NCBI GenBank assembly: GCA_038258215.1
Contig: JBBSQC010000004.1
Span: 1-64,000 of the forward strand
DNA length: 64,000 nt
Direction of reading: 5' to 3'
Source: Fodinibacter sp038258215
GTDB taxonomy: Bacteria; Actinomycetota; Actinomycetes; Actinomycetales; Dermatophilaceae
How positions within the stretch are numbered: position 1 is the stretch's first letter; each line of letters opens with the position of its first letter. Positions 33,335-40,789 of this stretch are shown here, one piece after another. The notes under the pieces are model-generated. The model did no database searches, had not been told where the DNA came from, and worked only from the letters and a program-made list of their open reading frames with translations. The translations under genes and the position numbers were made by a program.

Positions 33335-34075
33335 TCAGGTCGCAGAGCGGGCGTCCACCAGCGCGTCGGTGACGAAGGTCGCGACGGCGTCGTGCCACTG
33401 CGACGGGTGGTGCAGCATCGCGTGGGTCTCACCCTCCACGGGCACGTGCTCGACGGCCACACCGTCGCTTGCGTACTGGTGGGCGATGACCTCCGTGCGG
33501 CGTGGGTCGGTCATCCGGTCCCGGGTGCCGTGCATGAGGAGCACGGGGGTGCCCGGGCGCGGCGGCGAGGCGTCGCCCTCGATCCAGGGCGCGAGCGCGG
33601 CGACGGCCGCGACCCCGGGCTGGCTGGCCAGGTGCAGCGCGACCCGCCCGCCCATGGAGTGCCCGACCAGGGCGATCGGACGGCCCGGGAACACGCAGCG
33701 GATCCGTTCGAGGGCCCACATGGTGTCCTGGAGGGGGTCCTGACGCGAGCCGTTCCAGCCCCGGACCCGGTACTTCAGGCGGACCACGGCGAGGTCGTCC
33801 CCGCTGCGCCGGGTGATGGCCTTGGCGAAGGGGGCCATGCGCAGCACGGCGAGGCGCCACCAGGTGACCGGCGCCCGGCTGTCCTCGGCACCTCCGTGGA
33901 GCACGAGGACAACTCCGCTCGGGTCGTCGGGCACGTGCCCCCGAAGCTCGGCGCCTGCTCCCCCATCGGGATCGAGCAGCGCACTCGGCACGTCGACGTC
34001 GGCGTGGCCGGAGGTCGCCGGACAGCCGCCCGTCACGTGGCGCAGGCGGTTTTCGTGGCTGTTTCGTTGTGCCAT
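33335..34075 (-). CDS. Alpha/beta-hydrolase family protein
   Basis: Predicted serine hydrolase of 246 residues. The early GVVLVLHGGAEDSRAPVTWW holds the oxyanion HGG motif. The nucleophile elbow is GHSMGGR, the acid is probably Asp in LLMHGTRDRMTDP, and the base His lies near the end (EGETHAMLHHP). No signal peptide, so it is cytoplasmic; substrate unknown. The ATG at 34075 has a weak AGGGAAC upstream. A palindrome, TCCCTTGG-N7-CCAAGGGA (34086-34108), lies directly before it and may be an operator. Confidence 0.85.
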   Translation of the reverse strand: MAQRNSHENRLRHVTGGCPATSGHADVDVPSALLDPDGGAGAELRGHVPDDPSGVVLVLHGGAEDSRAPVTWWRLAVLRMAPFAKAITRRSGDDLAVVRLKYRVRGWNGSRQDPLQDTMWALERIRCVFPGRPIALVGHSMGGRVALHLASQPGVAAVAALAPWIEGDASPPRPGTPVLLMHGTRDRMTDPRRTEVIAHQYASDGVAVEHVPVEGETHAMLHHPSQWHDAVATFVTDALVDARSAT

Positions 34076-34164
34076 AGGTTCAGGTTCCCTTGGTCGAGTC
34101 CCAAGGGATTCGGAGCGGCTGCCCGCGCGGATTGTCCTGCCCTCGCGCGTCGGCGACTCGCGGG

Positions 34165-34740
34165 TCACACGTCGGCACGGTGGAAGTTCTGGAAGCTGCG
34201 GCTCGCCGTGGGCCCGCGCTGGCCCTGGTAGTGCGACCCGTGGGTGGCTGATCCGTAGGGGTTCTCGGCCGGCGACGAGAGCCGGAAGAAGGCCAGCTGA
34301 CCGATCTTCATACCTGGCCACAACATGATCGGCAGGGTCGCGACGTTGGACAGCTCGAGGGTGACGTGCCCGGTGAAGCCGGGGTCGACGAACCCGGCCG
34401 TCGCGTGGGTCAGCAGCCCCAGCCGCCCCAGGCTGGACTTGCCCTCGACCCGAGCGGCCAGGTCGTCGGGCAGCGAGACCATCTCGAGGGTCGACCCGAG
34501 GACGAACTCCCCCGGGTGCAGGACGAACCCCTCCGCGGGGTCCACCTCGAGCAGCCGCGTCAGGTCTGCTTGGTCCTGGGCCGGGTCGATGACCTGGTAC
34601 TTGTGGTTGTCGAAGAGCCGAAAGAACTTGTCGAGGCACACGTCGACGCTGCTCGGCTGGATCATCGAGGGGTCCCACGGGTCGAGGCGCACCCGCCCGG
34701 CCTCGATCTCGGCGGCAATGTCACGGTCGGAGAGGAGCAC
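34165..34740 (-). CDS. dcd: dCTP deaminase
   Basis: Converts dCTP to dUTP (and in mycobacterial-type enzymes directly to dUMP). The 191-residue length and motifs fit: MLLSDRDIAAEIEAGRV start, IQPSSVDVCLDKFFRLF, the catalytic-region GKSSLGRLGLLTHATAGFVDPGF, and the C-terminal YQGQRGPTASR lid motif. The start is a GTG at 34740; no ribosome site is visible, while TAGCCT ends 6 bp before it, again suggesting a leaderless mRNA. It is divergent from tRNA-Gly. Confidence 0.96.
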   Translation of the reverse strand: MLLSDRDIAAEIEAGRVRLDPWDPSMIQPSSVDVCLDKFFRLFDNHKYQVIDPAQDQADLTRLLEVDPAEGFVLHPGEFVLGSTLEMVSLPDDLAARVEGKSSLGRLGLLTHATAGFVDPGFTGHVTLELSNVATLPIMLWPGMKIGQLAFFRLSSPAENPYGSATHGSHYQGQRGPTASRSFQNFHRADV

Positions 34741-34845
34741 GTCGTCAGGCTACCCGGGCGACCCGGGCCGACGCGTGAGGGTCCGCGTCGGTGGGCTAGA
34801 CTTCCCGGCGCCGGGGAGGTCGCCGCTGTGCGATCCGACCGGCAC

Positions 34846-34919
34846 GCCGATGTAGCTCAATGGTAGAGCGCCAGCTTCCCAAGCTGGACACGCGGGTTCG
34901 ATTCCCGTCATCGGCTCCA
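34846..34919 (+). tRNA. tRNA-Gly (anticodon CCC), CCA encoded
   Basis: Acceptor GCCGATG/CATCGGC, anticodon stem CCAGC/GCTGG with loop TTCCCAA (anticodon CCC at 34878-34880), T-arm CGGGTTCGATTCCCG, discriminator T and encoded CCA (34917-34919). Reads GGG. Confidence 0.97.
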
Positions 34920-34976
34920 CCACATCTCCGCAGGTCAGGCCAGTCGGGTCTGGACCGCATCCTGCTCAGCATTGCG

Positions 34977-36230
34977 TTAGGGGCCGAGCGACGCGACCGG
35001 GAGAACGTGGACTCCGTCCCCCCTGCGCATCGCGGCCCAGCGCGTGGTCACGACGGCGAGGAATGCCGGCTCGCCTACCTGCGCCGTGTCGATCTTGTCC
35101 TTGAAGCGAAGGAGGGAGGCCGCTGCTGCATCGACCGCGTCCGGGTTCATCTTGACCTCCATGGCGCCCCATCGACCGTCGTCGAGGGTGATGATGGCGT
35201 CGACCTCGTGCTGGTTGTTGTCTCGCCAGTGGGACAGCCGGCCCCCCAAGGGCTGGGAATAGATGCGGAGATCGCGCACGACCAGCGCCTCGAAGTGGAA
35301 CCCGGTCGCGTTGAGATCGCGAAGCATCTGTTCGGCACTCACACCGAGGGCGGCAACTCCCAGCGACGGGTCGGTCATGAATCGGGTCGGCGATTTCCTC
35401 AGGGGCGTCGCTGACCGCATGTGCGGAGCCCAGGCCGGCAGATCCTCGGTGATCATCAACCGGTCCAAGATGTCGAGGTAGCCGGCGACCGTGTCGCGCT
35501 GAACCGACCGGCCCGCGCCAGCCATGTCCTTCGCGATGGCTTGAGTGCTCATGTCCGTCGCGGCGCCGCGTCCCAAGGAGGCCAGAAGTCGTCCGAGCGT
35601 GCGTGGGTCACGACGGACCCCCATCTGGGGCAGGTCAACTTCTACGATCGTGCGCAGATAGTCAGTGAGCCATCGCCGGGCAGCTCGGACTGGGACGTCG
35701 AGGAGTGCGGGCCAACCTCCTGTGACGATGCAGTCCACCAGGGCAGGCACCGTGACACCGGGGTCCGTACTCGGGGTGAAGTCACCGTCGAATAGTGTGC
35801 GGAGCGACACTTCCCCATTGGACACCCCGGTCTCGAACAGGCTCATCGGCCGCATTCGGAGGGTGGAGTACCTCCCTGCCCCGGAATGCCGCTGGGCGGC
35901 GTCGTTGGGGGTCGATGAGCCAGTGAGAATGAACCGGCCAGGTGCGCCTCCAAGGTCGTCCACCTCGCGGCGGACCAAGTTCCAGAGTTTCGGCGCGACC
36001 TGCCATTCATCGAAGAGCACTGGTGGCTTGGCGCGCAGTAAAACCTCTGGGGCAGTGTCGACGAGGGCTCGAGCACCCTCGTCGGTGTCCATGCGAAACA
36101 CCGTGCCGGCGGCTCGCTGGGCTGTCGCGGTCTTCCCGCACGCCTTGGGTCCCTCCATGAGCACGGCGCCAGCAGATCGCCCGCGGTCCGCCAGTTCGCC
36201 ATCGACTACCCTGGCCCGGTACTCGACCAC
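34977..36230 (-). CDS. AAA_14/DUF4143 ATP-binding protein
   Basis: Stand-alone ATPase of 417 residues of the AAA_14 + DUF4143 type, common accessory genes of unknown function. Walker A GPKACGKTAT (with Ala-Cys in place of the usual residues), Walker B-like PPVLFDEWQVAP, sensor-like FILTGSSTPND, then the linker and the C-terminal DUF4143 domain with a nuclease-like end: FEALVVRDLRIYSQ, HEVDAIITLDDGRWGAMEVKM. The GTG at 36230 is preceded by AAGGAG at 7 bp. It ends 57 bp from the tRNA-Gly gene and its base composition is visibly less GC-rich than its neighbours, consistent with horizontal gain. No integrase or duplicated tRNA end was found. Confidence 0.88.
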   Translation of the reverse strand: MVEYRARVVDGELADRGRSAGAVLMEGPKACGKTATAQRAAGTVFRMDTDEGARALVDTAPEVLLRAKPPVLFDEWQVAPKLWNLVRREVDDLGGAPGRFILTGSSTPNDAAQRHSGAGRYSTLRMRPMSLFETGVSNGEVSLRTLFDGDFTPSTDPGVTVPALVDCIVTGGWPALLDVPVRAARRWLTDYLRTIVEVDLPQMGVRRDPRTLGRLLASLGRGAATDMSTQAIAKDMAGAGRSVQRDTVAGYLDILDRLMITEDLPAWAPHMRSATPLRKSPTRFMTDPSLGVAALGVSAEQMLRDLNATGFHFEALVVRDLRIYSQPLGGRLSHWRDNNQHEVDAIITLDDGRWGAMEVKMNPDAVDAAAASLLRFKDKIDTAQVGEPAFLAVVTTRWAAMRRGDGVHVLPVASLGP

Positions 36231-36242
36231 ACCGCTCTCCTT

Positions 36243-36312
36243 CCCTCAGCTGAGGGGAAACCATTATCGCTAACGTGTAAATCCTATAGGCGCTAACGGG
36301 TAAATCCGATAG
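36243..36312 (-). promoter_or_regulatory. Direct 22-bp repeats and palindrome upstream of the DUF4143 gene
   Basis: CGCTAACGTGTAAATCCTAT-AG (36268-36289) is repeated 23 bp on as CGCTAACGGGTAAATCCGAT-AG (36291-36312), with two mismatches. A perfect palindrome CCCTCAGCTGAGGG (36243-36256) lies between the repeats and the start codon at 36230. Spacing of two helical turns fits paired regulator sites, probably autoregulatory. Confidence 0.6.
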
Positions 36313-36420
36313 CTACTGTCCGGCGGATCCTCTACCGATCGGCCGCCGCCCATCAGCACCACAACGCTCCACAGATGGCCGGCAGCAGCCAAGACTTACG
36401 CATCGGACGGCTCGTATCTT

Positions 36421-36465
36421 TTGACACTCCCCGGCACCGCTGGGACCCTGATGGGAGCGCTCCCA
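36421..36465 (+). promoter_or_regulatory. CebR box and promoter of the GH9 gene
   Basis: TGGGAGCGCTCCCA (36452-36465) is the exact 14-bp consensus palindrome bound by the LacI-family cellobiose repressor CebR/CelR in Streptomyces and Thermobifida. A perfect -35 TTGACA (36421-36426) with a weak -10 (GACCCT, 36444-36449, 17-bp spacer) puts the box at the transcription start. Confidence 0.85.
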
Positions 36466-36497
36466 AGGGGGAGACGGCACGGACGAGGGAGTTCGAG

Positions 36498-38825
36498 ATG
36501 CCAGGTCGGTTCGCGGGCAGGACGCGGGTTGTCGAGGGAGTCGCGGTGGCGGTGGCCCTCGTGGGCGCAGCGGCGCTGGGGGCCGCACCGGTTGCTGCCG
36601 CGGACGCACCCGACCAGATCGTCAACGGCGGCTTCGACGACGGCCTCACCGGCTGGAACGCCTATCCGAGCCCCGCCGTGGTCGACGGCCGCGGCTGCGT
36701 GGACGTGCCGGCGGGCACCGGGGCCTACGGGGCCGGGATCAGCCAGCTCGTGCCGATGGTGGCCGGCGAGACCTACGAGCTGCGCCTCGACGCCCTCACC
36801 GAGCCGGCCAACGCGAGCAACGTGCGGGTCATCGTGCAGGGCGGGGCGGACATCAACTACGAGCAGTTCCTCCCCGCCGTCAAGGTGCCACTGACCCCCG
36901 ACCCGCAGACCCTCACCTACACCTTCACCGCGGGCCGCGACTATCCGACCGCCGAGGTCGCGATCCAGCAGGACATCCCCAACACCACGGCATACCGGCT
37001 CTGCGTGGATGACGTCTCCCTCACCGGGGGTGCCGAGCCCGAGGTCTACCAGCCCGACACCGGCCCTGCGGTGCGGGTCAACCAGGTCGGCTATCTGCCC
37101 AACGGCCCGAAGGGGGCCACGGTCGTCACCGATGCCACCACCTCGCTGCGGTGGATGCTGCGCGACCGATCAGGGACAACGGTCAAGAGCGGGCGCACCT
37201 CGCCTGCCGGCGTGGCGTCCAGCGCCGGCGTCAACGTCCACACCATCGACTTCGGCTCCTACCGTGGCAGCGGCAGCGGCTTCACCCTCACCGTCGGCGA
37301 CCAGACCAGCCACCGATTCGCGATCCGGCCGTACGTCTACGGTCCGCTGCGCCAGCAGACCAAAACCTTCTACTACACCAACAGGAGCGGCATCGCCATC
37401 GACGACGCCCTGGCGCCGGGCTACGGCCGCGAGGCCGGCCACGTCGGGGAGTCCCCCAACCAGGGCGACACCGCCGTCCCGTGCCAGGACCTCACCGACG
37501 ACTCCCAGAAGCTGTATGCCGAGCCGTGGACCTGCGAGGGCACCCGGGACGTGAGCGGCGGCTGGTACGACGCCGGCGACCACGGCAAGTACGTCGTCAA
37601 CGGCGGGATCTCGGTCGCCCAGCTGCTCATGGAGTTCGAGCGCACCCGCACCGGCGCCACCTCGGCCTGGGGCTACCGCGACGGCACCCTGGCCATCCCG
37701 GAGAACGACAACGGGGTGCCGGACCTGCTCGACGAAGCCCGATGGGAGCTGGAGTGGATGCTCAAGATGCAGGTGCCGGCCGGCGAGCCCGATGCCGGCA
37801 TGGTCTTCCACAAGGTCGCCGACGTCGACTGGACCGGGCTGCCGATGGTCCCGGCATCCGACCCGATGAAGCGCGTGCTCTACCGCCCGTCCACGGCCGC
37901 CACGCTCAACCTCGCGGCGACGGCAGCCCAGGGCTCGCGCCTCTTCATGCGCTACGACCGCGCCTTCGCCAAGGAGCTGCTGGCCGCCTCCCGCACGGCC
38001 TACGCCGCCGCCCAGGCCACCCCCGACCGGTACGCCCCAGCACCCGACGGCGCGCTCGACCCCAACCCCGGCAGCGGGCCGTATGACGACGACGACGTCA
38101 GCGACGAGTTCTACTGGGCTGCAGCCGAGCTCTACCTCACCACGCGGCAGACGGCCTATCGGAACGACGTGATGGCCTCACCGCACCACACCGCTGAGGT
38201 CTTCACCGACGGGGGCTTCGACTGGGGGCACGTCGCCGCCCTCGGGCGCCTCGACCTCGCCACCGTCCGGAGCCGCCTGCCCGACCGCAAGCGCGTGAAG
38301 ACCTCCGTCATCAAGGCCGCGAACTCCTACCTCAGCACCGAGCAGGCCGAGCCGTTCGGGCAGCCCTACGCCCCGGCGTCCGGCGACTGGGCCTGGGGCT
38401 CGAACTCGGCCGTGCTCAACAACATCCAAGTGATCGGCACCGCCTACGACCTCACCCACCGGTCAAAGTACGCCGACGGCGTCCTGAGCGGGCTCGACTA
38501 CGTCTTCGGGCGCAACGCCCTGAACATCTCGTACGTCACCGGCTACGGCACGGTCTACTCCCAGCACCAGCACAGCAGGTGGTATGCCGCGTCGCTCGAC
38601 CCGTCGCTGCCCCGTCCCCCGGACGGCACGGTCGCCGGTGGCCCGAACTCCACCACGCTCAGCACCGGCGACCCGGTGTCGGCCGCCAACCTCGGCGGGT
38701 GCGTCGACCAGTTCTGCTACATCGACGACATCGGCTCGTGGTCGACCAACGAGATCACGATCAACTGGAACGCCTCGCTCTCGTGGGCCTCGGGAATCGA
38801 GGCGGACCTAGCGCGGCGCGACTGA
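36498..38825 (+). CDS. Secreted glycoside hydrolase family 9 cellulase with CBM and Ig-like domain
   Basis: Endoglucanase-type enzyme (775 aa). A signal peptide with Arg-rich start and Ala/Val core ends near residue 38 (PVAAADAPDQ). Next come a carbohydrate-binding module of the CBM4/9 type (about 40-185, QIVNGGFDDGLTGWN), a CelD_N Ig-like domain (about 198-285, VRVNQVGYLPNGPKGA) and the GH9 domain (about 295-775). Catalytic residues: Asp358 and Asp361 in GGWYDAGDHGKYV, and acid Glu752 in STNEITINWN. It should cut beta-1,4-glucans outside the cell. GAGGGA lies before the ATG at 36498. A perfect CebR box just upstream predicts induction by cellobiose; no CebR or cellobiose transporter gene lies in this window. 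Confidence 0.95.
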   Translation: MPGRFAGRTRVVEGVAVAVALVGAAALGAAPVAAADAPDQIVNGGFDDGLTGWNAYPSPAVVDGRGCVDVPAGTGAYGAGISQLVPMVAGETYELRLDALTEPANASNVRVIVQGGADINYEQFLPAVKVPLTPDPQTLTYTFTAGRDYPTAEVAIQQDIPNTTAYRLCVDDVSLTGGAEPEVYQPDTGPAVRVNQVGYLPNGPKGATVVTDATTSLRWMLRDRSGTTVKSGRTSPAGVASSAGVNVHTIDFGSYRGSGSGFTLTVGDQTSHRFAIRPYVYGPLRQQTKTFYYTNRSGIAIDDALAPGYGREAGHVGESPNQGDTAVPCQDLTDDSQKLYAEPWTCEGTRDVSGGWYDAGDHGKYVVNGGISVAQLLMEFERTRTGATSAWGYRDGTLAIPENDNGVPDLLDEARWELEWMLKMQVPAGEPDAGMVFHKVADVDWTGLPMVPASDPMKRVLYRPSTAATLNLAATAAQGSRLFMRYDRAFAKELLAASRTAYAAAQATPDRYAPAPDGALDPNPGSGPYDDDDVSDEFYWAAAELYLTTRQTAYRNDVMASPHHTAEVFTDGGFDWGHVAALGRLDLATVRSRLPDRKRVKTSVIKAANSYLSTEQAEPFGQPYAPASGDWAWGSNSAVLNNIQVIGTAYDLTHRSKYADGVLSGLDYVFGRNALNISYVTGYGTVYSQHQHSRWYAASLDPSLPRPPDGTVAGGPNSTTLSTGDPVSAANLGGCVDQFCYIDDIGSWSTNEITINWNASLSWASGIEADLARRD

Positions 38826-38836
38826 GGGCAGCGCGC

Positions 38837-38909
38837 CGCCACCCCTGAACGCAGCCTCCGCGCACGCAGCCACAACCGCCCGTCGAACCCCCGACGCTCA
38901 GGGGTGGCG
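38837..38909. terminator. Inverted repeat, possible terminator between convergent genes
   Basis: Arms CGCCACCCCTGA (38837-38848) and TCAGGGGTGGCG (38898-38909) match perfectly but enclose a 49-nt loop, so it is a weaker terminator candidate than others here. Confidence 0.5.
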
Positions 38910-38931
38910 TGTCCCAGGGGCCAACCACCGG

Positions 38932-39486
38932 TCAGCCGGGGACCAGCCACTGGAGCACGGTCACCAGACCGATCAGCCCACAAGCGACGAACGCCGCGGC
39001 GGCGATCCACGCGATCACCTGCGCGGCATCCATGCCTCCCCCGTTGCCGTCGACGCCTCCCTCGCCGTCGCCCTCGTCGGCGCCGTCCGGAGGCGCCGTC
39101 TCACCCGGGGACCGGCCTCGCTCCACCTCGTCGAGGGTGGCGTCCGCGGCCCGGGCGCGCTCGCGCAGCGCCTTGAGCCGCGCCGACTGCGGGTCTGCGC
39201 GCACCGACGCCGGCAGCGAGCGCCACATCGTCGGGAAGTCGTCACGCGTGCGCTCGCGCCACGCCGCGACGGCCTGGTCGACGTCAGGGCCCTTGGCGCC
39301 ACCGGCGAACCACACCGCCCCGGCAGCCGGCAGGTCGCCCATGCCGTGCAGGACCTCGCCGAGGAGAGCGAGGGCGTCGGGGTCCCACTGCGCCTCGAGG
39401 TGGCTCTCGAGGAGGTCGCGGGCGCGCCACGGAGCACCCTCCTCGACCGCAGCGCGGGCTCGCTCGACCCGCGCACTCTCGGACAT
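38932..39486 (-). CDS. DUF6584-like membrane protein
   Basis: Protein of 184 residues. The first ~75 form a helical repeat-like domain (VERARAAVEEGAPWRARDLL, then DALALLGEVLHGMGDLPAAGAVWF) that matches what I recall of DUF6584 proteins. A charged helical middle and a Gly/Asp linker follow, and one C-terminal helix (about 155-178) ends the protein. Function unknown. The ATG at 39486 is taken; a GTG at 39495 overlapping the upstream LtrA stop is possible. It is translationally near-coupled to LtrA. Confidence 0.75.
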   Translation of the reverse strand: MSESARVERARAAVEEGAPWRARDLLESHLEAQWDPDALALLGEVLHGMGDLPAAGAVWFAGGAKGPDVDQAVAAWRERTRDDFPTMWRSLPASVRADPQSARLKALRERARAADATLDEVERGRSPGETAPPDGADEGDGEGGVDGNGGGMDAAQVIAWIAAAAFVACGLIGLVTVLQWLVPG

Positions 39487-39491
39487 CCCGC

Positions 39492-40724
39492 TCACCCGGC
39501 GACCTCCATTCCCTGACGAACCCGGTAGATGACGAAGCCTCCCAGAACCGTGCCCATCGCGAGCACCGTGACACCCATCGATGAGATGGCGGTCGCGCTC
39601 GCCAGGCAGAGCGCGGACACCACGACCGCGGGGATGGTGCCGGCCAGGGTGTTGTGCCCGCCGAGCGTGTGCAGAGCCGAGATCGTCAGCACGACCACCG
39701 AGATCGCCACGGCCAACGCCAATGCCACCACCCTGGAGCCCACCGCGGCCTCTCCCTCGATGACGTCCACGGCGGCGGCCAGCGCCGAGCCCACCGCCGC
39801 GACCGACGCGAAGATCGGCAGGTGCCCATAGCCGAAGACCCATGTGGCCACAGGGTTCTCGAGGATCACCGCGTGCTCGCGGGAGAAGTAGACCCACCAC
39901 AACGAGAAGACGATGAGGAGCCCGCCGAGCACCAGCGGAGCCATCTCCCAGGTGAGCCCGCCCCCGGATGCCGGCTCCGCGGCATACGGGGCGGTGTGCC
40001 CACCGGAGCCCTCCGCCTCGGTGGCCGACATGGCCCCCTGGATGGCCTGGACCGACGAGAGGATCACCTCACCGAGCACGATGATCGTCAGCAGGCCGTA
40101 GCGCTCGGCGATGTGGTGGGGGTGGAAGGGGGTGGGTCCGCCACGGCGCTCGGCGAACACCGGCACACTCAGCTCGAGGGCCACGAGGGCGAGGAAGGTC
40201 CACGCCACCGCGCCGTCGGGCACCCACAGCCTGGCGATCCACAGCACCTGCACGGCGGCGATCCCGACGGCGTAGGAGAGGGCCGTGCGCCGTCGCTCCG
40301 GATGGCCCTGTGCCGCCCGCCACCAGAGCCCGACCATCGCGAACCGCATGGTCGCGTAACCGAGGACCACGACGGTGGACTGCCCGTCGGCGAAGATGTC
40401 CGGCACCCCGGCCGCGAGGAACAAGGCGCCGGCCATGATGACGAAGGTCAGCACCCGGAACCCGACGTCGTCGTTGTCGTACGCCGACGCGAACCACGTG
40501 TAGTTCATCCAGGCCCACCAGATCGCGAACCAGGTGAGGGAGTAGCCGATCACCGTGTCGTAGTGGCCCACCGCCAGGCCGTGGTGCAGCTCACCGGCGT
40601 TGCTCGCGATCGCGACCACGAAGACGAGGTCGAACAGCAGCTCCAGGGGGGTTGCCGCTCGGCCCTGCTCATGGCTGTCCCGTGGGGTCACCGGGCGCCG
40701 CAGCGCCACGGGAATGATGCTCAC
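39492..40724 (-). CDS. Low-temperature-requirement A (LtrA) family membrane protein
   Basis: Membrane protein of about 410 residues with ten or more hydrophobic segments and the family start motif TPLELLFDLVFVVAIASNAGEL followed by the WWAWMNYTWFASAYDNDDVGFRV core, written here in parts: WWAWMNYTWFASAYDNDD. Also FHPHHIAERYGLLTIIVLGE is present. The family was named in Listeria for growth in the cold; its biochemical role is unknown. I prefer the GTG at 40724, because CATACT ends 7 bp before it and no ribosome site exists (leaderless); an upstream GTG at 40748 is also open. Confidence 0.88.
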   Translation of the reverse strand: MSIIPVALRRPVTPRDSHEQGRAATPLELLFDLVFVVAIASNAGELHHGLAVGHYDTVIGYSLTWFAIWWAWMNYTWFASAYDNDDVGFRVLTFVIMAGALFLAAGVPDIFADGQSTVVVLGYATMRFAMVGLWWRAAQGHPERRRTALSYAVGIAAVQVLWIARLWVPDGAVAWTFLALVALELSVPVFAERRGGPTPFHPHHIAERYGLLTIIVLGEVILSSVQAIQGAMSATEAEGSGGHTAPYAAEPASGGGLTWEMAPLVLGGLLIVFSLWWVYFSREHAVILENPVATWVFGYGHLPIFASVAAVGSALAAAVDVIEGEAAVGSRVVALALAVAISVVVLTISALHTLGGHNTLAGTIPAVVVSALCLASATAISSMGVTVLAMGTVLGGFVIYRVRQGMEVAG

Positions 40725-40789
40725 AGGGGTGAGTATGCCGCGCCGCACGCCGGCCGTGCGGCAGCCATCGCGGCGGCGCGCGGTCCCCG

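Noticed and set aside
34846..36312. Integrated element at tRNA-Gly
   Set aside because: No integrase and no duplicate of the tRNA 3' end was found; only one unusual gene is present.
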